Assembly (NCBI RefSeq): GCF_900108295.1
Contig: NZ_FNWK01000001.1
Location: forward strand, 2,229,001-2,293,000
Source of the DNA: Sphingopyxis sp. YR583
GTDB lineage: Bacteria; Pseudomonadota; Alphaproteobacteria; Sphingomonadales; Sphingomonadaceae
DNA: 64,000 bases
Direction of reading: 5' to 3'
In this document: one piece after another, positions 7,853-14,456 of the stretch
Position numbering within the stretch: the first letter of the stretch is position 1
Layout of the letters: the number at the start of each line of letters is the position of its first letter
The notes under the pieces: model-generated
What the model was told of the DNA's origin: nothing
What the model saw: only the letters and a program-made list of their open reading frames with translations
Database searches by the model: none
Made by a program: the position numbers and the translations under genes

Positions 7853-9993
7853 CTGCGGTCGCCGCCGTCGTTCCTCCCTCAGAGGTGTCGATCCCGCCGC
7901 TGCGGCAGGAATTACGGATCGAACCCGGCGCACCGCTGGTCAACGGCGCGCCCAGCTGGACGTTGTTTGACCCGATCAAGCACGCCTTTTTCCAACTCGG
8001 GCGGATCGAGTTCCGGATATTCTCGGCGTGGGCGAACGGTGCGCTCGACGACATTCGCGACCGGCTGGCGGACGACGGGCTGGATGCCGAGGAAGCGGGT
8101 GAAGCGGTCGGCCGCGTCGTCGAATTTTCGCTGGCGAACAATCTGACCGTGCTGCCAATGCGTGACACGGTCGCTAGCTTTAACAGCGCGCGCAATGCCC
8201 AGCGCAAGGCGTGGTGGAAGTGGATGATGGACAATTATCTGTTCTTCCGCCTCCCGCTCGTCCGCCCCGCCGCCTTCCTCGAACGCACATTGCCGCGCGT
8301 CGCGCCCATCTGGTCGCCGCTGATACTGTGGAGCTTTGCCATTCTGGCGGCCGCCGGACTGATCCTAGTGTCACGGCAATGGGACGCTTTCATGGCGTCG
8401 TTCCTCTTTTTCTTCAGCTGGCAGGGGCTGATCGCCTATGGCATCGGCCTGTCGGCGGTGAAGGTCATTCATGAACTTGGCCACGCCTATACCGCGACAC
8501 GTTTCGGATGCCGCGTGCCGACGATGGGCGTCAGTTTTCTCGTCATGATGCCAGTGCTCTACACGGATACTACCGCCGCCTGGCGGCTGACATCGCGGCG
8601 GCAGCGGTTGATGATCGATTGCGCAGGCGTCGCGGCGGAACTGATGGTCGCCAGCGTTGCGACGATGCTGTGGGTAATGTTGCCGGACGGCAGCCTGCGC
8701 AGCATCGCGTTCATTACCGCGACGAGCAGTTGGGTGATGAGCCTTGGCATCAACCTCAACCCTTTCATGCGCTTCGACGGCTATTATATCCTGTCCGACA
8801 TGCTGGGCGTCCCCAATCTCCAGCCCCGCGCGTTTGCGCTCGGGCGCTGGCGGATGCGCGAATTGCTGTTCGGGCTGGGCGAACCGGTGCCGGAGGAAAT
8901 GCCCGACACGCTCCGCCGGACGCTCATCGTCTATGCCTGGGCAACATGGCTGTACCGGCTGGTGCTGTTCATCGGCATCGCGTTGCTCGTCTATCACATT
9001 TTCTTCAAACTGCTGGGGATCATATTGTTCGTCGTCGAAATGGGGGTGTTTGTGATGCGTCCTGTGATGGCCGAGCTGAAACAATGGAGCGAACGCCGCG
9101 ATGCGATCCTGGCGTCGCGACGCGGACGGATCATCATTGTTGGAACGGCGATCCTGCTTTTACTCACATTGTTGCCGCTCGACCGGCATGTGACCGCGCC
9201 GGCGGTGCTGTCGCCGATCGGTGCCGCGCCGGTGGTGGCGGGCGATCCGGCGCGGGTCGAGCGCGTGCTCGTGCGGAACGGCGACGGGGTCAAAGCCGGC
9301 ACGGTGCTGGTCGAACTCAGCGCCCCCGACCTGATCAGCGCTGCAGCGCAAAGCCGCGTCCGCATCGCGCAGTTGCAGGCACAGCTCGATCGCGGCGGCG
9401 CCGATGAAAAGGACCTGTCCGACCGCGCGGTGATCGAACGCCAGCTGGCGACAGAAACCAATGCGCTGCGCGGGCTGGAACGCCGCCAGACGCGGCTGGT
9501 CCTGCGCGCGCCCTTCGCGGGCGAGGTGGCCGATCTGGAAGCCGATATCCATCCGGGGCGCTGGTTGGGCGGGGCGGAGACGATCGCGCGGATCGTCACA
9601 CCGGACAGCTATGACGTGCAGGCCTTTATCGCCGAGGACGATGTCGGCCGCGTCGCGGACGGCGCGCTCGCGCGTTTCGTTCCGAACGACCCGCTGATGG
9701 CCTCGCGCCCCGCCAAACTCCTCGAGCGGTCGGCCAGCGCGGTGCAGTGGATGGACCAGCCGATCCTGGCGTCCACGCAGGGCGGACCGATTGCGGTCGA
9801 CGAGGACCCGTCCAAGGCGCTGAAACCGCACGAAGCGCTGTACCGCATCCGCCTGATCGCCGCGCGAGGCGCGGGACCGATGCAACCGATCGCGGGCGAG
9901 GTGCGGATCGAGGCCGAGGGCCAGAGCTTGGCCGGCCGGTTCTTCGGCTACATCGCGCGCATCTTGCGGTCCGAAGCGTCGCTTACGGGCTAG
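7849..9993 (+). CDS. site-2-type M50 metalloprotease fused to HlyD-like adaptor
   Basis: 714 residues from ATG 7849, which overlaps the previous stop as ATGA. An N-terminal cytosolic part (about 30-130) looks like a small helical or winged-helix domain. Several transmembrane helices follow, with zinc site HELGH at 208-212 and the third-ligand motif NPFMRFDG with Asp310, the two hallmarks of M50/S2P proteases. After a last membrane helix (about residues 425-440) comes a periplasmic HlyD-like lipoyl/barrel region. Both catalytic motifs are intact, so activity is plausible. As the last gene of the adhesin-TolC-HlyD block it probably forms the inner-membrane core, either cleaving the substrate or a regulator or acting as a pore-like scaffold (inference). 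I know of no proof for this architecture. Confidence 0.87.
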   Translation: MTAVAAVVPPSEVSIPPLRQELRIEPGAPLVNGAPSWTLFDPIKHAFFQLGRIEFRIFSAWANGALDDIRDRLADDGLDAEEAGEAVGRVVEFSLANNLTVLPMRDTVASFNSARNAQRKAWWKWMMDNYLFFRLPLVRPAAFLERTLPRVAPIWSPLILWSFAILAAAGLILVSRQWDAFMASFLFFFSWQGLIAYGIGLSAVKVIHELGHAYTATRFGCRVPTMGVSFLVMMPVLYTDTTAAWRLTSRRQRLMIDCAGVAAELMVASVATMLWVMLPDGSLRSIAFITATSSWVMSLGINLNPFMRFDGYYILSDMLGVPNLQPRAFALGRWRMRELLFGLGEPVPEEMPDTLRRTLIVYAWATWLYRLVLFIGIALLVYHIFFKLLGIILFVVEMGVFVMRPVMAELKQWSERRDAILASRRGRIIIVGTAILLLLTLLPLDRHVTAPAVLSPIGAAPVVAGDPARVERVLVRNGDGVKAGTVLVELSAPDLISAAAQSRVRIAQLQAQLDRGGADEKDLSDRAVIERQLATETNALRGLERRQTRLVLRAPFAGEVADLEADIHPGRWLGGAETIARIVTPDSYDVQAFIAEDDVGRVADGALARFVPNDPLMASRPAKLLERSASAVQWMDQPILASTQGGPIAVDEDPSKALKPHEALYRIRLIAARGAGPMQPIAGEVRIEAEGQSLAGRFFGYIARILRSEASLTG

Positions 9994-10020
9994 GCCCAGG
10001 ACTCCCGAGCCTAGCTTTTC
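9989..10020 (+). terminator. intrinsic terminator of the secretion operon
   Basis: A perfect 7-bp stem, GCTAGGC/GCCTAGC (9989-9995 and 10009-10015), overlaps the TAG stop and is followed by TTTT. It closes the TolC/HlyD/M50 block. Confidence 0.7.
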
Positions 10021-10209
10021 CTCACATGCTCCCGGAGGCGTCAGGCTGTTGGCGGATACCAGTGCACTCCCCCAAAGACCGTATTGTACGCGGTGCTGAA
10101 AACGTCGGCTTTCGCAAATGCAAATCCAAGAGCCGACGGTCTGAAATCGGCCAATCGGCTTGACCCACGCGTTTCCCTTTTTGGCCATTTTGGCCGCAGG
10201 AGAACGATC

Positions 10210-10839
10210 ATGGGTAGGTCAGAATTCGACTATTTGCCTCCACGACCGGCGTGGAATGCCGGTCGAAAGGTTGGTGCAAAGCGGCCGTTAAAACCACGGC
10301 AGATATGGGCAATTCGCTTTCACTTGGATCGAGAGCATCGGCTTCGAGACAGGGCGCTTTTCGATCTTGCGATCGACAGCAAACTGAGAGGCTGCGATCT
10401 GGTGAAGATAAAGATCGGCGACCTCGTCGCCGGCGGTGAGTTGAGAACGCGAGCGATGGTGATCCAGCAGAAGACCAATCGACCCGTTCAGTTCGAAATC
10501 ATGTCGGATGCTCGCGGGAGTCTCCTCGCTTGGCTCGAACGTCGCGGCGGATCGATAGAGGACTACGCGTTCCCGAGCCGCATCGATCACTCAGCGCATA
10601 TGAGCACGCGACAATATGCGCGTCTCGTCGACGAATGGGTCACCGCGGTCGGACTCCGAAGTGAAGACTACGGGACGCATTCGTTGCGCAGAACAAAGGC
10701 GTCGATCATTTACAAGGCGACCGGGAATTTGCGTGCAGTACAGATTCTGCTCGGTCATACAAAGATTGAAAATACGGTGCGATACCTTGGCGTCGATGTT
10801 GAAGATGCGTTGACCTTGGCGGAAGGCATCGAAGTCTAA
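10210..10839 (+). CDS. short tyrosine recombinase/integrase
   Basis: 209 residues. ATG 10210 follows CAGGAGA by about 6 bases. It comprises essentially only the catalytic domain of phage-type integrases, with all expected residues: Arg60 (LRGCD), Lys88 (QQKTNRP), His157 and Arg160 (HSLRR), His183 (LLGHT) and nucleophile Tyr192. The usual N-terminal SAM-like core-binding domain is missing. Such stand-alone catalytic integrases recur in sphingomonad and rhizobial chromosomes, from general knowledge. No att sites, tRNA or cargo genes are visible around it, so I do not call a mobile element. It ends 19 bp before a large hairpin shared with the converging LysR gene. Confidence 0.9.
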   Translation: MGRSEFDYLPPRPAWNAGRKVGAKRPLKPRQIWAIRFHLDREHRLRDRALFDLAIDSKLRGCDLVKIKIGDLVAGGELRTRAMVIQQKTNRPVQFEIMSDARGSLLAWLERRGGSIEDYAFPSRIDHSAHMSTRQYARLVDEWVTAVGLRSEDYGTHSLRRTKASIIYKATGNLRAVQILLGHTKIENTVRYLGVDVEDALTLAEGIEV

Positions 10840-10857
10840 CCAAAATCGCGGCATCCT

Positions 10858-10899
10858 AGAGAGCGAGCGTTCTAGCTCGTGGCGGAACGTCCGCTCTCT
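10858..10899. terminator. hairpin between converging integrase and LysR genes
   Basis: Arms AGAGAGCGAGCGTTC (10858-10872) and GAACGTCCGCTCTCT (10885-10899) pair with two mismatches. It lies between two convergent genes. There is no clear U-tract, so termination is likely but not proven. Confidence 0.55.
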
Positions 10900-10938
10900 C
10901 TGTTTGCCCCCCGAAAGCCGACCGTCTCCAAACGGCCA

Positions 10939-11847
10939 TCAGCGCTCGGCGAACAGCTCGGGATTCTTGAATCCCTTCGCAAGATGATCGATCCACGCGC
11001 GGACGAGCGGCGGCAGGCCGGTGCGCGTGGTGAAGACGAGGTGGACGATGCCGTCCTCGCTGCGCCATTCGGGCAACACATGGACGAGCGTGCCCGCGCG
11101 CAGTTCGGCGGCGCAGGCGTGGTCGGGCAGCATCGCGATGCCGAGCCCCGCGAGCGCGGCCGCGCGGATTGCGGTGAAGTCACCGCAGCTGAGGCGCGGG
11201 GTGTGGCGGATATTCTCGATCGCGCCCTCGGGCCCTTCGAGCCGCCAGGTGACTTCGCCGTCCTCGCCCGACGAGCTGAGCGTGGGCAGGTTCCCCAGCA
11301 CTTCGATTCCGCGTCCGGCGATGCGGTTCGCGAGCGCGGGACTGGCGATCAGGATGCGGCGGCTGTGCGCCAGCGTACGCATCGTCAGCGCGGCGTCGCT
11401 GTCGAGCTTGACGCGAACGCGCAGCGCGACGTCGATCCGCTCGGCGATGATGTCGACCGGGCGGTCGGCGGCAACGATCCGGACGTGCCCCTTCGGATAG
11501 AGCGCGAGGAAATCGGGGAGGAGGTCGGCGACGATCGATACCAGCCCGGTCGGGCACGACATGCGGACGGTGCCGCGCGGTTCGGACAGGCTCGCCTCGA
11601 CCAGCGCCTCGGCGCGCTCGGCAGCGGCGACTGCGAGTTGGGCCTGCGCGTGGAAGGCGAGGCCGATGTCGGTGACTCGAAAGCGTCGCGACGAGCGTTC
11701 GATCAGGCGCGCGCCCAACCGCTCTTCGAGTGCGGCGATGCGGCGGCTGAGCTTCGACTTGGGAAGGCGCAGCGCACGGCCCGCGGGAGCGAAGCCGCCG
11801 TTTGTCACCACCGCGTCGAAATAGCGCAGATCGTTGAGGTCCTGCAT
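10939..11847 (-). CDS. LysR-family transcriptional regulator
   Basis: 302 residues. Residues 1-60 are a LysR winged helix-turn-helix (LNDLRYFDAVVTNGGFAPAG, then SRRIAALEERLG), followed by a periplasmic-binding-protein-like effector domain with the usual AALAGLGIAMLPDH segment near the end. It is divergent from a short-chain dehydrogenase 123 bp away. A palindrome at 11851-11872 abuts its start codon, so it probably autoregulates and controls the SDR gene, the commonest LysR arrangement. The inducer cannot be read from sequence. Confidence 0.93.
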   Translation of the reverse strand: MQDLNDLRYFDAVVTNGGFAPAGRALRLPKSKLSRRIAALEERLGARLIERSSRRFRVTDIGLAFHAQAQLAVAAAERAEALVEASLSEPRGTVRMSCPTGLVSIVADLLPDFLALYPKGHVRIVAADRPVDIIAERIDVALRVRVKLDSDAALTMRTLAHSRRILIASPALANRIAGRGIEVLGNLPTLSSSGEDGEVTWRLEGPEGAIENIRHTPRLSCGDFTAIRAAALAGLGIAMLPDHACAAELRAGTLVHVLPEWRSEDGIVHLVFTTRTGLPPLVRAWIDHLAKGFKNPELFAER

Positions 11848-11850
11848 AGA

Positions 11851-11872
11851 ATCGTTCTATCAATGGAACGAT
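11851..11872. promoter_or_regulatory. palindromic operator in the LysR/SDR intergenic region
   Basis: ATCGTTC (11851-11857) and GAACGAT (11866-11872) are perfect inverted repeats with an 8-bp spacer. They begin 3 bases upstream of the LysR start codon, a position fitting LysR autorepression. Confidence 0.6.
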
Positions 11873-11970
11873 AAGTGTCAATATTGCCGACTACAGCGAT
11901 CAGCGTTGCGAATTTATCTCATTCTCATCGGACGGCGAACGGTTCGCCGCCCACGAAAAGGAGAATGACA

Positions 11971-12723
11971 ATGACCTATGACCTCAACAATAAAGTCGCC
12001 GTCGTCACCGGTGGGAACAGTGGTATCGGCCTCGGTATCGCGCAGGAACTGGCCGAACAGGGCGCCAAGGTGTTCGTGACCGGCCGCCGTCAAGAAGAGC
12101 TCGACGCCGCGGTCAAGGCGATCGGCCATGGCGCCATTGGCGTCCAGGGCGACGTCACCCGCTTCGAAGACCTCGACCGCCTCTATGACGTCGTCCAGCA
12201 GCATGGCGCGCCGATCGACATCCTCGTCGCCAACGCCGGCGGTGGCGCGTTCCAGCCGCTCGGCGAAATCACCGAGGAAGAGTTCGACCGCACCTTTGGC
12301 CTGAATGTGAAGGCGACGCTGTTCACGGTGCAGAAGGCGCTGGCGCTGCTCCGTGACGGGGCGTCGATCATCCTCACCGGCTCGACGAGTGCGATCAAGG
12401 CGCTGCCTGCGTTCAGTGTCTATGGCGCGACGAAAGCGGCGATCCGCAACTTCGCGCGCCACTGGATCCTCGACCTCAAGGATCGCAAGATCCGCGTCAA
12501 TGTGATCGCACCCGGCGCGACCGAAACGCCCGGACTCAAGGGTCTGACTGCGACGGAAGAAGAATGGAAAAGCCTCGAAGGCGGTCTCGCCGCGGGCGTC
12601 CCGCTCGGGCGCCTCGCCGATCCGCGCGAAATCGGGAAGGTTGCGGTGTTCCTCGCATCGGATGCCTCGAGCTACGTCAACGGCGCCGAATTGTTCGTCG
12701 ACGGGGGCTTCGCGCAAATCTGA
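11971..12723 (+). CDS. short-chain dehydrogenase/reductase (SDR)
   Basis: 250 residues. Of two in-frame ATGs (11965, 11971) the second has the correct spacing from AAAAGGAG. It is a classical SDR: the nucleotide motif TGGNSGIG lies near residue 12, then NAGG, catalytic Ser in GSTSA and the YGATK Tyr/Lys pair, and it ends with the VNGAELFVDGG signature of glucose/3-oxoacyl-type members. It would catalyse NAD(P)-dependent carbonyl or alcohol interconversion in the cytosol. The substrate is unknown, and regulation by the divergent LysR protein is likely. A strong hairpin follows the stop. Confidence 0.93.
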   Translation: MTYDLNNKVAVVTGGNSGIGLGIAQELAEQGAKVFVTGRRQEELDAAVKAIGHGAIGVQGDVTRFEDLDRLYDVVQQHGAPIDILVANAGGGAFQPLGEITEEEFDRTFGLNVKATLFTVQKALALLRDGASIILTGSTSAIKALPAFSVYGATKAAIRNFARHWILDLKDRKIRVNVIAPGATETPGLKGLTATEEEWKSLEGGLAAGVPLGRLADPREIGKVAVFLASDASSYVNGAELFVDGGFAQI

Positions 12724-12742
12724 TCCAGGGCGCGTTGTCGCG

Positions 12743-12776
12743 GCCCCGTCGTCCTCTGGGACGGCGGGGCTCTTGC
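12743..12776 (+). terminator. intrinsic terminator after the SDR gene
   Basis: A 12-bp stem, GCCCCGTCGTCC/GGACGGCGGGGC, contains one wobble pair and has a TCTG loop at 12755-12758. It is followed by a T-rich stretch. Confidence 0.7.
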
Positions 12777-12913
12777 GTTTCGCCGCTCGCAGCGGCTGCA
12801 TCTCCTTCGGCCAGCCGCGCGATATCTCGCGCAAAAATCATTCTCGGGCGGCCGTTCATCCGTGGTTTGGTTATTCAACTATATTTACGGTCCAGGATAG
12901 AAGGAGACGCGCC

Positions 12914-13288
12914 ATGAAGAAATATATTGCCGCCGCGGTCCTTGCCGCGCTCGCCGTACCCGCTGGTCCGGCGCTCGCCGACCCGCCGCCGTGGGCGCCC
13001 GCGCACGGCAAGCGCGCCAAGGATCGCGGCCTCTACGACGGAAATGGGCGCTACTATGAGCCCAGGCGGCTTTCGCACGGCGATCGCATCTGGCGGAGCA
13101 AGGATGGCCGTTACCATTGCCGCCGCGAGAATGGCACGACCGGGCTCATCATCGGCGCTGCCGTCGGGGCGCTCGTCGGGCGCGAACTCGATGGCGGCCG
13201 CGACCGCACGGTCGGGACGATCATCGGCGCGGCAGGCGGCGGTCTGCTCGGACGGGCAATCGATCGCGGCGAACTCAAATGCCGTTGA
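12914..13288 (+). CDS. exported glycine-zipper 2TM-domain protein
   Basis: 124 residues with start 12914 behind AAGGAG. A signal peptide is cleaved near ALA-DPPP, then comes a basic/aromatic region (HGKRAKDRGLY, YYEPRRLSHGDRIW). The C-terminal half is two Gly/Ala zipper hairpins (GLIIGAAVGALVGRELDGG and GTIIGAAGGGLLGRAIDRG). The family resembles the rickettsial 17-kDa antigen and related outer-membrane or periplasmic proteins. The role is probably envelope-related; no enzymatic motif is seen. A perfect 13-bp hairpin lies immediately downstream. Confidence 0.85.
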   Translation: MKKYIAAAVLAALAVPAGPALADPPPWAPAHGKRAKDRGLYDGNGRYYEPRRLSHGDRIWRSKDGRYHCRRENGTTGLIIGAAVGALVGRELDGGRDRTVGTIIGAAGGGLLGRAIDRGELKCR

Positions 13289-13294
13289 ACTGAA

Positions 13295-13333
13295 AGGACG
13301 GCGCGAGAGGGACCAGTCTGCTCGCGCCGTCCT
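13295..13333. terminator. bidirectional hairpin terminator
   Basis: Perfect 13-bp arms AGGACGGCGCGAG and CTCGCGCCGTCCT with a 13-base loop lie between the converging glycine-zipper and SciP-like genes. There is no strong U-tract on either side. Confidence 0.6.
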
Positions 13334-13375
13334 CATGCCACCGTGCGCTGTGGGGGAGCGCCCGGTGAGAAATGT

Positions 13376-13657
13376 CTATCCTGAAGTCCGCTCTGGCCCG
13401 CGTCGCGCCTTCGTCACACGAAGGCCAGGTATCCCCGCGCGTCGGATGGTCCGGCGCCAAGCCTCCAATTCCTCGCCGCTGAGGCGATACCGTTTGCAGG
13501 CCTCATCGAGCCCGATCAGTCCGCCATCGATCGCGGCAAGCAGCTCCGCCTTGCGGCGCGCAACCCAATAGGCAGCCGTCGGTGACGGCAGATCGTCCAT
13601 CGTGAGCGGCCCGACCGGACCTGCGACCGAAGTCGGCCGCGTCGTAAATTCGAGCAC
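13376..13657 (-). CDS. sciP: SciP-like CtrA inhibitor (DUF1153)
   Basis: 93 residues from GTG 13657, which has GGAG eight bases upstream; this start gives the normal SciP length, while the longer ATG frame adds an unrelated tail. Hallmarks are LTMDDLPSP, the AAYWVARRKAELLAAIDGG helix, EACKRYRLS and the C-terminal GLRVTKAR. In Caulobacter, SciP binds CtrA and blocks activation of CtrA-dependent promoters, tuning cell-cycle and motility genes. It stands alone here and converges on the glycine-zipper gene. The longer tail after RVTKAR and the Ala/Tyr core variants suggest a paralogue rather than the canonical copy (inference). Confidence 0.82.
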   Translation of the reverse strand: MLEFTTRPTSVAGPVGPLTMDDLPSPTAAYWVARRKAELLAAIDGGLIGLDEACKRYRLSGEELEAWRRTIRRAGIPGLRVTKARRGPERTSG

Positions 13658-13725
13658 TGCGAACACTCCATTCGCGCGGTCGTTGCCGCTTCTGTGCCCC
13701 CCACTGCGAAAATGCGGTTTTGAGG

Positions 13726-13741
13726 TTAACAAAAACTTACC
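13726..13741. promoter_or_regulatory. CtrA-like box upstream of the sciP-like gene
   Basis: TTAA-N7-TTACC at 13726-13741 matches the CtrA full site TTAA-N7-TTAAC with one mismatch, about 70 bp upstream of the GTG start. Feedback of CtrA on sciP is known in Caulobacter; here it is inferred from the motif alone. Confidence 0.45.
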
Positions 13742-13904
13742 AAATAGCCGTTTGTGCGACGAACGGCTCGCCGCTCTCTCGCCGGCATAATGCGCAACTA
13801 ATAGGATAGAGGCGGGACGACAGCGGTCATTCCGTTCGCGATTGCCTTATTGCGGGATCGGGCGAAATGCGGCAGCGTCATCACCTTCAACTGGGGGGGA
13901 ATAT

Positions 13905-14354
13905 ATGCGAACAGCATTCATCGCGCTGGCGTTGGCGACCGTGCCTGCGCAGGCTCAAACCATACCGGACCTGCCGGCCAATTCGGTCAAGGCGATCGAT
14001 GGCGACTGGTACGCCGTCGACCACAAGATCAAGCTGTCTGTCGCGAACGGCGTTGTGACGATCGTCGAGAATGAGACCGCCGATCCCTATCTCAAGAAGA
14101 TTTCGGCGCCCGCGGGCACCGTCATTGCGCGGATCACCGGCGTGGAATCGACAGGGCCCAAGTCGGCGCGCTTCGTCGGGCAATGCCTCGAACTCATCGA
14201 CACGGTGCGTTCGGATACCATGGCCTGCCCAAGCCATGCCTTCGTGCAGTCGGCTGCCTACGGGGGCAAGCCCGGCTTGAAGATCAACTTCTGGACCGCC
14301 GCTTTCCTGCGGAAGGACAATATCCCGGAGTATCAGTGGCAATATCGGAAATAA
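13905..14354 (+). CDS. small exported protein of unknown function
   Basis: 149 residues. The start at 13905 is chosen because it begins a short signal peptide (MRTAFIALALATVPAQAQ) and follows a G-rich ribosome site. The mature part is a compact beta-rich domain of about 130 residues with two cysteines (in GQCLELID and DTMACPSHAF) that could form a disulfide. No catalytic motif or family is recognised. It stands alone and converges on the CHAT gene with a hairpin between them. Confidence 0.75.
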   Translation: MRTAFIALALATVPAQAQTIPDLPANSVKAIDGDWYAVDHKIKLSVANGVVTIVENETADPYLKKISAPAGTVIARITGVESTGPKSARFVGQCLELIDTVRSDTMACPSHAFVQSAAYGGKPGLKINFWTAAFLRKDNIPEYQWQYRK

Positions 14355-14360
14355 TCGGCG

Positions 14361-14395
14361 GGTGAGCCGGGCGAACATCGCCGCCTGGCTCATCC
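14361..14395. terminator. hairpin between converging genes
   Basis: TGAGCC and GGCTCA arms, with further GC pairing inside, form an imperfect stem-loop between the small exported protein and the CHAT gene. There is no obvious U-tract. Confidence 0.45.
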
Positions 14396-14456
14396 AATGA
14401 AGCTCCGATCGATCCGGTTATAGAATCCGTGCGACCGACGGTTGGTCGCGGTCACG

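Noticed and set aside
10210..10839. Integrase as sign of a prophage or integron
   Set aside because: No att sites, tRNA, attC repeats or phage genes flank it; it is a stand-alone catalytic recombinase.
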